Below, piece after piece: positions 34,089 to 44,300 of a stretch of 64,000 bases of DNA (within the stretch, counting starts at the first letter, position 1; the number at the start of each line of letters is the position of its first letter). The DNA is from Fluviicola sp. GTDB taxonomy: Bacteria; Bacteroidota; Bacteroidia; Flavobacteriales_D; Crocinitomicaceae. The notes under the pieces are model-generated. The model made no database searches. It was not told where the DNA came from and worked only from the letters and a program-made list of their open reading frames with translations. Where the stretch lies: the NCBI GenBank assembly GCA_002734065.2, contig NVXU02000037.1, positions 41,681-105,680 on the forward strand, in the 5' to 3' direction. Made by a program: the position numbers and the translations under genes.

Positions 34089-35483
34089 ATGTTTGATGAT
34101 GAAAGCGAAGAATTTGAAGATGGTAACCTCAAGGAGGACCTTGCAAAATTCGATGCGTTTATAAATGGAGAATCAATAGGATTCATTGATAGCGACAGGT
34201 GGGAGACTATGATTGATCATTTTTTATTAAATGGTCATTTTAAGAATTCCGCTATGTGTTGTGAAGAAGCATTGACTCAATTCTCCTATAATTCTTTATT
34301 TAAACTTCGTTTGGCTCAATCTTATTCTGCATTGGGGAAATTAAAAGAAGCCATCAATATTATTTCTGAAATAGAAAGGCAAGGAGAATCATCCTTTGAA
34401 ATCGTGTTAACCAAAGCTTCTATTTTTAGTCAACTAAAAGACTCTAAAAATGCTATCCGATTCTTTAAAGAAGGTTTAAAATTGGCGGAAAACGAAGATA
34501 AAGATGAGGTTTACTTAGATCTTGCGGTAGAATATGAGAATATTGGCGAATATAAATCAGCGATTAAGGTTTTAAAAGAAGCAATCAAGGTGAATCCTAA
34601 TAATGAATCTGCTATTTATGAAATTGCATTCTGCTATGACCAATTGGGCGACCATGAAAGTTCGATAAAGTGCTATTCTGATTTTATCGATGAAAACCCA
34701 TATTCGTTTACTTCATGGTACAACCTGGGGAATGCATATTCTAAGTTGGATAATTTTGAAAAAGCGATTTGGGCGTACGATTACTGCGTTCTCATCAATG
34801 ACGACTTCGGTCCTGTATATTTTAACATTGCTAATGCGTTTTTAGCGTTAAATAAATACACCAAAGCCATTGAGAACTTCCATAAGACAACAGAGCTTGA
34901 TGGTGATGATCCAATTGCATTTTGTTATATCGGAGAATGTCATGAACAACTTGGAGAATTGGAATTAGCCCAACATTTTTACAACAAAAGTCTGGAATTA
35001 GCTCCAATGTTACCGGATGCATGGTTAGGCTTAGGTATTGTTAAAGATTTAGAAGGAAACACACGAGAGGGATTAGCTTTAATTCAAAAAGCGGTGCAAT
35101 TGGACCCGGAAAACGCTGGAATTTACCACGTTCTTGCAGGAGCACATGAAAAATTAGGAGAGATTGGCGAAGCAGTCGATTTTTATGAATTATCACTGGC
35201 AATGGATCCTAGCGATGAAGAGTGTCTGATTAATTACATTGCTTTATTATCTGAAGACTCATTGGTTGAAGCTTTTGATTTTTTAGATACCTTTGAGGAT
35301 GATGATAATGCAATCGTTCCAATTCTTAGAGTAGGATTATTGTGGAAATTAGGAGAGAAAAAAGCTTCATTGCATCACTTTACACGTTGCATTGAAAAAA
35401 ATAGAGAAAAAGCGGTTGAATTGTTTGAAATTTACCCAGAATTAAAGAATTTACAAGAATTTATAGAATTATCAGAAGAATAA
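34089..35483 (+). CDS. TPR-repeat protein, cytoplasmic
   Basis: A 464-residue protein without signal peptide, made almost wholly of tetratricopeptide repeats (for example SWYNLGNAYSKLDNFEKAIW and AYCYIGECHEQLGELELAQ-type units), with an acidic N-terminus. Such proteins act as scaffolds for protein complexes. Conserved proteins of this kind stand near housekeeping genes in many Bacteroidota, but I know no function. It is 15 bases upstream of the phosphosulfolactate synthase-like gene, which suggests one operon. Confidence 0.85.
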   Translation: MFDDESEEFEDGNLKEDLAKFDAFINGESIGFIDSDRWETMIDHFLLNGHFKNSAMCCEEALTQFSYNSLFKLRLAQSYSALGKLKEAINIISEIERQGESSFEIVLTKASIFSQLKDSKNAIRFFKEGLKLAENEDKDEVYLDLAVEYENIGEYKSAIKVLKEAIKVNPNNESAIYEIAFCYDQLGDHESSIKCYSDFIDENPYSFTSWYNLGNAYSKLDNFEKAIWAYDYCVLINDDFGPVYFNIANAFLALNKYTKAIENFHKTTELDGDDPIAFCYIGECHEQLGELELAQHFYNKSLELAPMLPDAWLGLGIVKDLEGNTREGLALIQKAVQLDPENAGIYHVLAGAHEKLGEIGEAVDFYELSLAMDPSDEECLINYIALLSEDSLVEAFDFLDTFEDDDNAIVPILRVGLLWKLGEKKASLHHFTRCIEKNREKAVELFEIYPELKNLQEFIELSEE

Positions 35484-35498
35484 AAAAATACAAGAAAA

Positions 35499-36317
35499 AT
35501 GAATTTTGATTTAACTCACATACCAGAAAGAACTACACAACCAAGAAATTCTGGCGTCACAATGATGATGGACAAAGGTTTAAGCCTTAGAGAAACAGAA
35601 AATTTCATAGATGCATCGTGCCATTTGACAGATGTTGTGAAATTTGGCTTTGGAACATCCTTCGTTACACGAAATTTTGAAGCAAAAATTAAACTTTACC
35701 AAGAGGCAGGTATTCGGCCTTATCTTGGTGGGACCTTATTTGAGGCATTCTACGCAAGGGGAATGGTCAAAGAATATTTGCAAATGCTTGATAAGTATAA
35801 TTTAGATTTAGTCGAGATTTCAGACGGGTCAATCATCATACCTCATGATGAAAAATGTGAGCTAATCCATTCTTTTGCCAAAGATAGAACGGTTTTTTCT
35901 GAAGTTGGATCTAAAGATTCTGGTATCATTGTTTCTCCAGCGAAATGGGTAAAATGGATGCAAACTGAATTACAAGCAGGTTCTTGGAAAGTTATTGCAG
36001 AAGGTCGTGAATCCGGAAATGTGGGTGTCTTTAGACCCAATGGGAATGCACATACCTTATTAATCAATAGAATCATCGCGAAGGTAAAACCAGATGATAT
36101 TTTGTGGGAAGCGCCTAAAAAAATGCAACAAGTTTGGTTCATCAAACTGTTTGGTTGCAACGTGAACCTTGGGAATATAGCACCAAATGAAATGATTCCT
36201 CTAGAATGCTTGCGATTGGGATTAAGAGGAGACACTTTCTTCGATTTCTTGCCACCAGATTATGCGGAAAGACTAAAACAAGTCAATGACGAGGATGAAG
36301 TGGTTGACGAGGATTAA
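35499..36317 (+). CDS. Phosphosulfolactate synthase-like protein (ComA family)
   Basis: A 272-residue TIM-barrel protein of the (2R)-phospho-3-sulfolactate synthase family, which adds sulfite to phosphoenolpyruvate. Recognisable segments are K-F-G-F-G-T-S-F-V, RPYLGGTLFEAF, DLVEISDGSIIIP, VFSEVGSKDSG, and V-I-A-E-G-R-E-S-G-N-V-G-V-F. Coenzyme M is not made by Bacteroidota as far as known, so the product may feed sulfolactate or sulfonate metabolism, possibly cysteate for sulfonolipids; this is inference. The acidic tail (DEDEVVDED) is unusual. Confidence 0.85.
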   Translation: MNFDLTHIPERTTQPRNSGVTMMMDKGLSLRETENFIDASCHLTDVVKFGFGTSFVTRNFEAKIKLYQEAGIRPYLGGTLFEAFYARGMVKEYLQMLDKYNLDLVEISDGSIIIPHDEKCELIHSFAKDRTVFSEVGSKDSGIIVSPAKWVKWMQTELQAGSWKVIAEGRESGNVGVFRPNGNAHTLLINRIIAKVKPDDILWEAPKKMQQVWFIKLFGCNVNLGNIAPNEMIPLECLRLGLRGDTFFDFLPPDYAERLKQVNDEDEVVDED

Positions 36318-36479
36318 TTGAGCAAGAGTTTAGAGTGCAGAGTAGAGAGGTGAAAAATAAAAACCTATGTTCTTTTTCTCACGCAGACCACGGAGATGAG
36401 CGTAGAACCGATATCTCATAGACACTCTAAAATCAATGAAGCACTCGTCTCTTTTGTCTTTCTCTCTCCCGTCTTTTAT
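36318..36479. other. Intergenic space with a CACGCAGACCACGGAGATGAGCG tract
   Basis: No gene is seen. The stretch near 36380-36403 (CACGCAGACC-ACGGAG-ATGAGCG) resembles the degenerate CGCAGA-type intergenic repeats found in many environmental bacteria; a related CACGCAGATTAAGCTGATTTTCGCAGA lies at 52975-53001. Confidence 0.35.
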
Positions 36480-37184
36480 CTACTTCTTCTCCACACTACT
36501 CACACCTGAAATATCGCTGTTTGTAATTGTACCATCACCGTAGTAAATAATATTACTAGCGCCACTTGCATCAATTTCAAGGGTTCCATTTGCCGTTACT
36601 TTTAAAGAACTGGCACCTGATGAATCAATGATCAATTCGTCAGAAATAATTAATTTTTTTCCTGATAATTCAGAGGCTCCAGAAAAATCGAGAAGACTGT
36701 TTTTTGCTTTTCCACGAATGTCGAATTTGGATGCGCCAGATGCTTCAATGTTCAGTTGGTTCTTTACATTGACTTTCCCATCAAAATCTGAAGCACCGGA
36801 GAAATCAAAACTTAAATTCTCGGTTTTATAATCCTCAATTGTTACACTAGATGCTCCACTTGCTTCGATTTTACTGATTGCTGGCGCATGAACGGTTAAT
36901 TCTAATTGAAGATTGGAGAAACTATGATGAGGTTTCAGTTTTGCAAATAAACAACCATCTTCTACGAAAACATCAACGTATTGTGCTACATTGTCATTAC
37001 ACTTTAATACAATTTTAAAATCATCAGATTGAATTAATTCCAGTTGAAAGGTGTTAGAAACATCAATGGAAGTAAACTCGTTCAATTCATAATTCTTTGT
37101 GATTATTGTATTTGACCCTTTGATAGAGTCAATATTACAAGATGTGAATAATAAAATGATAGATAAGAATGCGATTGATTTCAT
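36480..37184 (-). CDS. DUF2807 (head GIN domain) lipoprotein
   Basis: A 234-residue protein. The frame opens at 37247, but the ATG at 37184 gives a lipoprotein signal peptide MKSIAFLSIILLFTSC with Cys16 as lipid anchor. The mature part is a DUF2807 right-handed beta-helix-like domain with repeated S-G-A-S-(S/D/E) turns (ASGASSVTIED, FSGASDFDG, ASGASKFDI, SSGASSLKV, ASGASNIIY). The family is abundant in Bacteroidota; its function is not known. The repeat periodicity (about 20 residues) is visible by eye. Confidence 0.88.
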   Translation of the reverse strand: MKSIAFLSIILLFTSCNIDSIKGSNTIITKNYELNEFTSIDVSNTFQLELIQSDDFKIVLKCNDNVAQYVDVFVEDGCLFAKLKPHHSFSNLQLELTVHAPAISKIEASGASSVTIEDYKTENLSFDFSGASDFDGKVNVKNQLNIEASGASKFDIRGKAKNSLLDFSGASELSGKKLIISDELIIDSSGASSLKVTANGTLEIDASGASNIIYYGDGTITNSDISGVSSVEKK

Positions 37185-37308
37185 AAGGCTATTTATTACG
37201 GTTGCTAACTTTTGTTCTGTTAAAGTTACGAATTCTATTTTGTTCATCCATAGTTTATAAATGTTTTTAAAAAGAATTACTTGCGAATTTGATTATTTTT
37301 ACCCAATC

Positions 37309-38205
37309 ATGCAATTCTCAAAAGCAATAGAAATTTTAGGTCATGCAGGTGCTGTTTACGCCTGTACTGCAAGTGGTGACTACCTTTATTCAGCCAGTGC
37401 TGATAAACACGTCGTCCGTTGGTTTTTAACCGATGGAAAACAGGACAAATTCGCTATCAAATTCAACCATTCTGTCTATTCGTTAGAATCAATGGCAAGT
37501 CGCTATCTCTTTGCTGGATTGTCTTCTGGCGATTTTCATATATTTGATTTGCAAAAAAATGAAGAAGTAAAATTCTACAAACAGCATAAAAAAGCAATTT
37601 TTTCTATTCGTTATAACGAGGTTAAAAAGCAGCTCTATGTGGGCGATGCAGATGGCAACCTGTCTGTTTGGGACAGCGAAACATTAGAACTCATTATCTA
37701 TCTTCCTTTAGATTGCGGAAAAATAAGAAGCATAGCCATTTCCAATGATGGGTGCAATTTTGCGCTTGCTTGTCAAGATGGGGAAATTCGAGTCTTTGAA
37801 AGTGAGTTTTTCAATGAGATTAATTCTTTTTATGCGCATGAGAATGGAGCAACTGCCGTTTTGTTTCATCCTGTAAAGAAAGATTTATTAATTTCTGGCG
37901 GAAAAGATGCCTTACTGAAAGTTTGGAATTGGAAAAAAGAAAATGAACTTCAGAAAATCATTGCGCATACCTTTGCCATCTACGATTTAATTGCAGTAGA
38001 GCAGGGGAGAACCATCATTTCTGCAAGTCGTGATAAGCATGTTAAAATTTGGAAGTTGGAAGATCAATTACTCCAAATTTCACAGCGATTGGATGCAAAA
38101 CAAGGAGGACATAAACACTCGGTGAATGCTTTGGCAAAGATTTCTGAAAATAAATTTGCATCCTGTTCAGACGATAAAAAGATAATAGTTTGGGAATTAA
38201 GTTGA
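37309..38205 (+). CDS. WD40-repeat protein
   Basis: A 298-residue (from ATG 37309) cytoplasmic protein with about seven WD40 repeats, for example GHAGAVYACTASGDYLYSAS, DADGNLSVWDSETLE, GGKDALLKVWNWKKEN and CSDDKKIIVWELS. It should form one seven-bladed propeller used for protein contacts. The frame can extend to an ATG at 37261, which would add 16 residues; the inner ATG begins the first blade directly and is preferred. Its partner is unknown. Confidence 0.85.
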   Translation: MQFSKAIEILGHAGAVYACTASGDYLYSASADKHVVRWFLTDGKQDKFAIKFNHSVYSLESMASRYLFAGLSSGDFHIFDLQKNEEVKFYKQHKKAIFSIRYNEVKKQLYVGDADGNLSVWDSETLELIIYLPLDCGKIRSIAISNDGCNFALACQDGEIRVFESEFFNEINSFYAHENGATAVLFHPVKKDLLISGGKDALLKVWNWKKENELQKIIAHTFAIYDLIAVEQGRTIISASRDKHVKIWKLEDQLLQISQRLDAKQGGHKHSVNALAKISENKFASCSDDKKIIVWELS

Positions 38206-38310
38206 TTTAAGATTTGGAAATTCAAAGATTTCTGTGATTCGGAGATTAACTTCTTACCTCATCACTGGTTACCGAGCGTTAGTCGAGGTACAGTCATCAC
38301 TCCAAACTCC

Positions 38311-40458
38311 CTAATTAACCTCCAAAATCTTAACCTCCGTTCGTCTGTTCTCTTGATGCTCTTCTTCAGAACATTTCACACCATTCTTACAGCGATTCAC
38401 TAATTTGTATTCTCCGTAACCTTTTGCACGCATATTTTTGCTCAAAACACCTTTTTTCTTCAGATAATCGACGCAACTCTGCGCTCTTCTTTGAGAAAGT
38501 CGTTGATTGTAAGAACTGCTTCCTCGAGAATCAGTGTGTGCACTTAATTCTATTTTCAAGTCGTTATCCAATAAGAAAATGGATAATTTATCCAAAGAAG
38601 CCATGCTTTCTTCACGCAAAGTTGACTTGTTTAAATCATAGAAAATGTTCTCCAGCTTAAATTTTTGTCCTTTTTTGATGGGATTTAACGCCAACTCAAT
38701 GTCAATAATTTTGTCCGTTTCGTTGGTGGTGTTAAAAGATACATCTGCATCAATGAACCCTTTTTTAGAACCGTGTGCCCAAAGAACTTTATTTCTATCC
38801 ACCTTTAAAGTAACCATTCCCTCTTCATTGGTAATAATAGTTGTGTCTTTCTTGAGGTTGTAATCTGTAATGGTCGTTGTCGCCATCGGAATAATTTTAC
38901 CCGTTGCTTTCTCAACAACTCGAAGATGAATGATAATTGTTGTTGGTTTTAAAACCAATTCTGCCGTGTAGGTAGAGTCTTTTCGAACACCATTTGTATT
39001 CACTGCAGCTTCTTTTAGAAGAATAAATTCGTCTTTAGAAGCGTAAATTCTGTATTCATTGTTGATTTTAATTGAGGTTTTAATTTTACCAGAATCATCT
39101 GTTGCTATTGAATCAAGTTCTTGCGTAGTCATGTTCTTTATCCAAACCAATTGATTGGGAGCAGGTTCCAATTCTTTGTACTTCTCAAAAACGTCAACTA
39201 CTAAGTCGATGCTCAGTTTTCGTTTGACAACATGGTAAATTTGATCGATGTTGTCTTTTCTATTACTAGAAAGAAAGCCAATTCTACCTGATTTCTCGAA
39301 AATCAACCCAAAATCATCGTTGGATGTGTTAATAGGGTAGCCAACATTGTGTGCTTTGACGCTGCCATCAACCTTTGCTTCAAAAATATCCAAACCACCA
39401 AGGCCAAAGTGTCCGTCCGATGCAAAATAAATTATTTCATCTTGAACAAAAGGGAACATTTCTTTTCGTTCGGTATTGATTTTGCTTCCTAAGTTTTTGG
39501 GTTCTGCCCATCCGGTTCCTAGTTTTTCAGAAACGTAAATATCAGATTCTCCAAAACCTCCAGGTTGGTTAGAAACAAAGTACAACTTACTACCATCTTC
39601 TGAAAGAACTCCATGCCCCACATTGTAAGCACTGTTGTTAAACTCAAAAGGTTTTAATTCTGTCCATTCCCCATCTGCCAAAGAAGAAAAATAAAGAGAA
39701 AGAACGATGACATGCTTTCCATTTTTCTTACCGATAGTATTCTTGGTGATAATCATTTCTGTACCAGCAGTGTTAAAACTAACAGGTCCATCATGCGCTT
39801 TGGAAATGAATTGATGTTTCAGCATCTTCACTTTGTGTAAAACAGAATCTTCGCCAAATTCAGCTTGCATTAAGTTGATATAATAATCATTGTCCCAACC
39901 GTAACGAGGGTTAATAAACCCCGTATTTTCTGCTTTTGAAGCAAAAACGATTGAATTATTGAAGTAAGTAGGAGCAAAATCCCCTTTTCCAGAGTTGATA
40001 CACGTTTCATGAATTCGGTAGAATGCAGAATCTGCAAAAAGAGCGTTGAATTGACCTTGCTCATCGACCAAACGTTTAAAGAATTTGTTCTCTGGAAATA
40101 AGTTAGAACTTTCTCGTGAAACTTCATTGCTTTTCCCATATTTTCCAGCAAAGCGCAAGCCATCAATGTAGTGCATTCTTGAATGCTCATTGAGCTTGTT
40201 TTTTGTTGCAAGTTTCTCGAAATAAGCCGTTGCCTCTTTCATTCTGTAGATATGAAAGTTGGATTCTGCAGCCTTTTCCACGTTGTCCCAATTACTTTTT
40301 TTCTTACCTGCTAATGCTTTGTCGGCAAGTTCGTTGTACATTTCTACACATTTGTAATATTCTTGATCGTCATACAACCTATCTGCAACTTTCTGCTTTA
40401 ATTGAGAGAAAGAATTAATAGAAATAAAAAGGGCAAGGATCGCAATTATAAATTTCAT
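38311..40458 (-). CDS. OmpA-family protein with TPR, PD40 propeller and CRD-like domain (PorE-like layout)
   Basis: A 715-residue envelope protein: signal peptide (MKFIIAILALFISINSFSQ), N-terminal TPR-like helices (about 20-120), a PD40/WD40-like propeller (about 160-410: SEDGSKLYFVSNQPGGFGESDIYVS split in the usual way), a carboxypeptidase-regulatory-like beta domain (about 500-585), and a C-terminal OmpA peptidoglycan-binding domain (about 605-715, S-A-H-T-D-S-R-G, Q-R-L-S-Q-R-R-A-Q-S). This order matches that of PorE, which anchors T9SS to peptidoglycan. It is also the usual companion of PorP/SprF and CHU_C proteins in Bacteroidota. It lies three bases after the PorP/SprF gene, so it is the last gene of that operon. 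Confidence 0.88.
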   Translation of the reverse strand: MKFIIAILALFISINSFSQLKQKVADRLYDDQEYYKCVEMYNELADKALAGKKKSNWDNVEKAAESNFHIYRMKEATAYFEKLATKNKLNEHSRMHYIDGLRFAGKYGKSNEVSRESSNLFPENKFFKRLVDEQGQFNALFADSAFYRIHETCINSGKGDFAPTYFNNSIVFASKAENTGFINPRYGWDNDYYINLMQAEFGEDSVLHKVKMLKHQFISKAHDGPVSFNTAGTEMIITKNTIGKKNGKHVIVLSLYFSSLADGEWTELKPFEFNNSAYNVGHGVLSEDGSKLYFVSNQPGGFGESDIYVSEKLGTGWAEPKNLGSKINTERKEMFPFVQDEIIYFASDGHFGLGGLDIFEAKVDGSVKAHNVGYPINTSNDDFGLIFEKSGRIGFLSSNRKDNIDQIYHVVKRKLSIDLVVDVFEKYKELEPAPNQLVWIKNMTTQELDSIATDDSGKIKTSIKINNEYRIYASKDEFILLKEAAVNTNGVRKDSTYTAELVLKPTTIIIHLRVVEKATGKIIPMATTTITDYNLKKDTTIITNEEGMVTLKVDRNKVLWAHGSKKGFIDADVSFNTTNETDKIIDIELALNPIKKGQKFKLENIFYDLNKSTLREESMASLDKLSIFLLDNDLKIELSAHTDSRGSSSYNQRLSQRRAQSCVDYLKKKGVLSKNMRAKGYGEYKLVNRCKNGVKCSEEEHQENRRTEVKILEVN

Positions 40459-40461
40459 TTT

Positions 40462-41373
40462 TTAAAAGTATCTTGGAGATGAATAAATGGCTTTTTTAGG
40501 TCTGAAATCGAATCTAAGAAAAATTTCATGCGAACCTGATTGATAAGTTCTCAATCCATTAATAGGAAAATCATAGACATAACCAATGCTTAGCATGTCC
40601 TTGATGTTGTAAACAATATTTACACCCATTGCTTCGTTAAATCGATACATAATTCCTGTCCATAATTTTTCGTACATCAATAAACTGACATTAATATCTG
40701 CAGTTATGGGAGAATTGGGAGTGTATTTAATCAGCGCAGAAGGTTGTAGTTTAAGGACACTGTTCAATTTCAAAATAGTTCCACCAGTTATGAAAAAATG
40801 GCGAGAATTGATTTTTGCCTCCCCTAAACTAACGATGTTAGAAGTTGCCTCTAATATTCTTGGAGAAGAAATCCCGAAGAAATGCTTATCGCTGTAATAA
40901 TAAATACCCGCTCCGACGTTTGGCAATGTTTCGTTGAATACTTTGCCAAAATAAGGATCGTTTGGATCATTGACTTGAACAGTGTTAAAATCATAACCAA
41001 TCATATCAAAACCAGCAGAAATTCCTACAGAAAGCCTGCTTGTTTTCTTATTGACAGCAATGCTACCACTTACATCTCCAAAGATTGAGGTTCTTGTTCT
41101 GTTTCCAATTCTGTCGTTCACAACATGCGCACCAACTCCCATTGCTTGTTGAAAAAGAGGCGCTTGAATACTGAACCATTGTGTGTTGGGTGCTCCATCA
41201 AAGTTGACCCATTGAAAGCGCCCAATTGCAATAGCACTTAACGCTTTTCTACTGCCAGCATAAGCAGGGTTGAAAGCCAATTTATTGTACATGTACAATG
41301 ACAATTGTTCATCTTGTTGTGCGTTGGCAAGATGAGATGTTGCAAGTATGCAAATAAGTAAAAGTGTTTTCAT
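40462..41373 (-). CDS. PorP/SprF family T9SS outer-membrane protein
   Basis: A 303-residue outer-membrane beta-barrel protein with signal peptide (MKTLLLICILATSHLANAQQ) and the family start QQDEQLSLYMYNKLAFNPAYAGS. Other traits are the FFISGGT-like strand (HHFFITGGTILKLNS) and a final aromatic strand ending in PRYF. PorP/SprF proteins are needed to export or hold the partner protein with the type B (CHU_C) C-terminus encoded beside them, as SprF is for SprB. The upstream gene encodes just such a protein, so the pair is probably specific. Confidence 0.93.
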   Translation of the reverse strand: MKTLLLICILATSHLANAQQDEQLSLYMYNKLAFNPAYAGSRKALSAIAIGRFQWVNFDGAPNTQWFSIQAPLFQQAMGVGAHVVNDRIGNRTRTSIFGDVSGSIAVNKKTSRLSVGISAGFDMIGYDFNTVQVNDPNDPYFGKVFNETLPNVGAGIYYYSDKHFFGISSPRILEATSNIVSLGEAKINSRHFFITGGTILKLNSVLKLQPSALIKYTPNSPITADINVSLLMYEKLWTGIMYRFNEAMGVNIVYNIKDMLSIGYVYDFPINGLRTYQSGSHEIFLRFDFRPKKAIYSSPRYF

Positions 41374-41392
41374 TTTTAATGTTTATCAGCGA

Positions 41393-44300
41393 TTAATATT
41401 CAACCTCTATATATCCTTTGAAAATATCATTTTCTTCGCCTTTGTTTAGGTTAATAATGTAGAAATAGGTTCCAGCAGGAACAATTCCGTCACCGCCATC
41501 AATAACTGCACCTTTATTAACTTCTCCCGCCCAGTCATTATCGTAAGGCGAAGCGTGATAAACCAAGTTACCCCATCTGTTAAAAATGGAAACTTCTGCA
41601 CTTTCAATTTGATCCAAACCAATGACAACCCAGGCATCGTTTTCACCGTCTTTGTTTGGGGTGATTAAATTCGGGATATATAAACATTCTACACCCGTTG
41701 TAACAGTAACATAGGTCGAGTCAGAACCTAAGCAACCTGCACTGTCAATGACAGTCAATGTGTACCAACCTGCATCAGGGTAATCTAAGTCATTAGTAAC
41801 TAATGGGTTTTGCGATGTAGAATAAAATCCTCCAGGTCCAGACCAAATAAATGAGCCGCTTCCTTCACCGTAAAGCGTTAAACTTGTTTCTGGGCAAAGA
41901 GTTATATCGGCAGGAGCATTCGCAGGTACATCTGTGATTACAGTAACAAATATACTATCACTATTCACGCAAGACTCTGAGTCTGTTCCTTGAACTATAT
42001 AGTAACCTTGTGAATTAGCATCCATTGACAATACATTGACTGGAGTTCCCGTAGCAGTGAAACCATTTGGACCTGTCCAAGAATAAGAACTTGCTCCTGT
42101 TGCATCTAAAATAGCGGAAAAGCCATTGCAATAAGTATTGCCTGTACTATTGGCAGAAAGATTAAGTGACGGCAATGCTAAAATGGTAATTGGAATATTT
42201 GCAGTATTAATACAACCATTTGCATCCGTTCCAGTAACAGTGTAAGTGCCAGCAGAAGCGTTAGTTGCACCTGTAATTGTTTCGGTAGAACTAGTTCCTG
42301 TAAATCCATTAGGTCCTGACCAAACGTAAGTAGTTGCTCCATTTGCTGTTAGAACAAAGTCATTATTAAGACAAATAGTAGAATCATTGTTAGCAGCTGT
42401 GATAGTAATTGTTGGGTTTGGGTTGACAAAAATAGAATCAAACGCACTTAATACTATACTACAGCTAGTATTATTGTCTTCAATAGTTACGCTAATTTGT
42501 CCTGATTGATTTACATTTATATTATTAATAGTAATTGGATTACCAGTTGTACTGCCAATATTTCCTGACCACACGTAAGTAACGTTTGACATTCCTGAGG
42601 CTATGATAATAACATCATCAAATTCACAAGGAGTATTATCACTTATACTAATTGACAATGAACTAGTATCAGGTGGAGAAGATGATTGGATACCCAAAGA
42701 AGGGAAGGTACTTGCGCAGCCATTCCCATCCGTGACAGTTAATGTATAACTTCCTGCAGACATTCCTGTCAAATCAGCTGAAGTTCCAACGACTATGATT
42801 CCATTCGACCATGAATACCCGAAATTTGGTGTTCCACTAATGACAGTGCCGTTCAGCGAGCCGTTTGATACTCCACAATCTGCATCTGTTGCTGTTGGGT
42901 TGGTGCTCATCGTTGGTAGTGCATTAACACTGACTGCAATAACATCTGTATTTACACATCCGTTACCATCGGTACCCGTTACGGTGTAATTGGTTAGTGT
43001 AGAAGGAGAAACATTAATTGTTGCACCACTCTGTGAAGTACTCCACGTATAGCTTGTCGCTCCAGATGCTGTTAAATTGACATTGTCACCAGCACAAATT
43101 GCAACATTGTTCCCATTTGTTATTGTAACATTTGGCAATGGATTAACAGTGACAGTTGTGATAAGTGTTTGTTTATAATCACAAAGTCCTGTAACTTCTA
43201 CTGAATAAGACTGTGTAGTAGCTGGTGTTACAGTCACCGATTGAGTTGTTTCTCCAGAATGTGCCCAATCATAAGAAGTTGCACCAACAGGAGCTGTTAG
43301 TGTAACACTACCACCAATACATATTGGAGCTACAGGAGTAATTTCAGGAAACTGGACTCCTGATTCTGCAGAAATAGTATAATTACAAATATCACCAGCA
43401 AACCCATCAACCATTAAGTAATAGTCATTACCAATTGTTAAGCCAACGGCCGTAATAACAAAACCTGTGTTACTTTCTTCAAAATTTGAAACCGGAACAA
43501 AGTTGGTGCAATTATTTGCAGAAAAAATTTGCATTTGAATTCCAGCATTTGTAAAACAATCAGTGACACTAACAGTCAATGTTGCAGTTGTAGCAGCTGC
43601 GGTAAATTTAATCCAACTGTTATTGTCAATATTGACGTCCAATGCCGGAGAACCTGTAAACGGAAATGCCATGTTCCACGGTTGTCCATCTCCAAAAGGG
43701 CCTCCAGAGTTGACTCCATTGGTTAAATCTACACCTGCTGCCGTTTCGTTATTTCCAAACATATTGTCAGGCCTGTCTTCTGTATAGGAAGCGCTTGTTG
43801 AAGCACTGTATCCATTGATATCGCAAATATATAATGCATTAATGCAATCATCATTGGTTGCCGTTGAAGCACAAATCCCAAAGGTGCCAGAGGAAGCCCC
43901 GAACCCAAAATATCTAACAAAAACGGTTGTGCCTGGAGTTAATCCGGATGCAGAGATAAAGGGTAATAAATCATTTGAAGATCCAGGGTAGTTGTGATCA
44001 TCAGAACAAACAACTTGCGTTAATGCTCCACAGGTTCCAGTATAAAGAACCATTACTCCATCAGTTATTGAACCCGCTCCACCAATTGGTTGTGAAGTAA
44101 CATCAATATTTCCTGATGACGGAACCGTAATTGAGAACCAAATATCATGTGAAGAAGCTGAAAAGCCACCGATAGCTGCACCGCTTCCGCCAATGCAAGA
44201 TGCTGGTGTCGGTGCTCCAGTCGATGCTGTAGATCCAACCGTTGTAAATTGAGAATATTGACAGGTTGATGTTACTGCTGGCAATTGGATTGCACTACAC

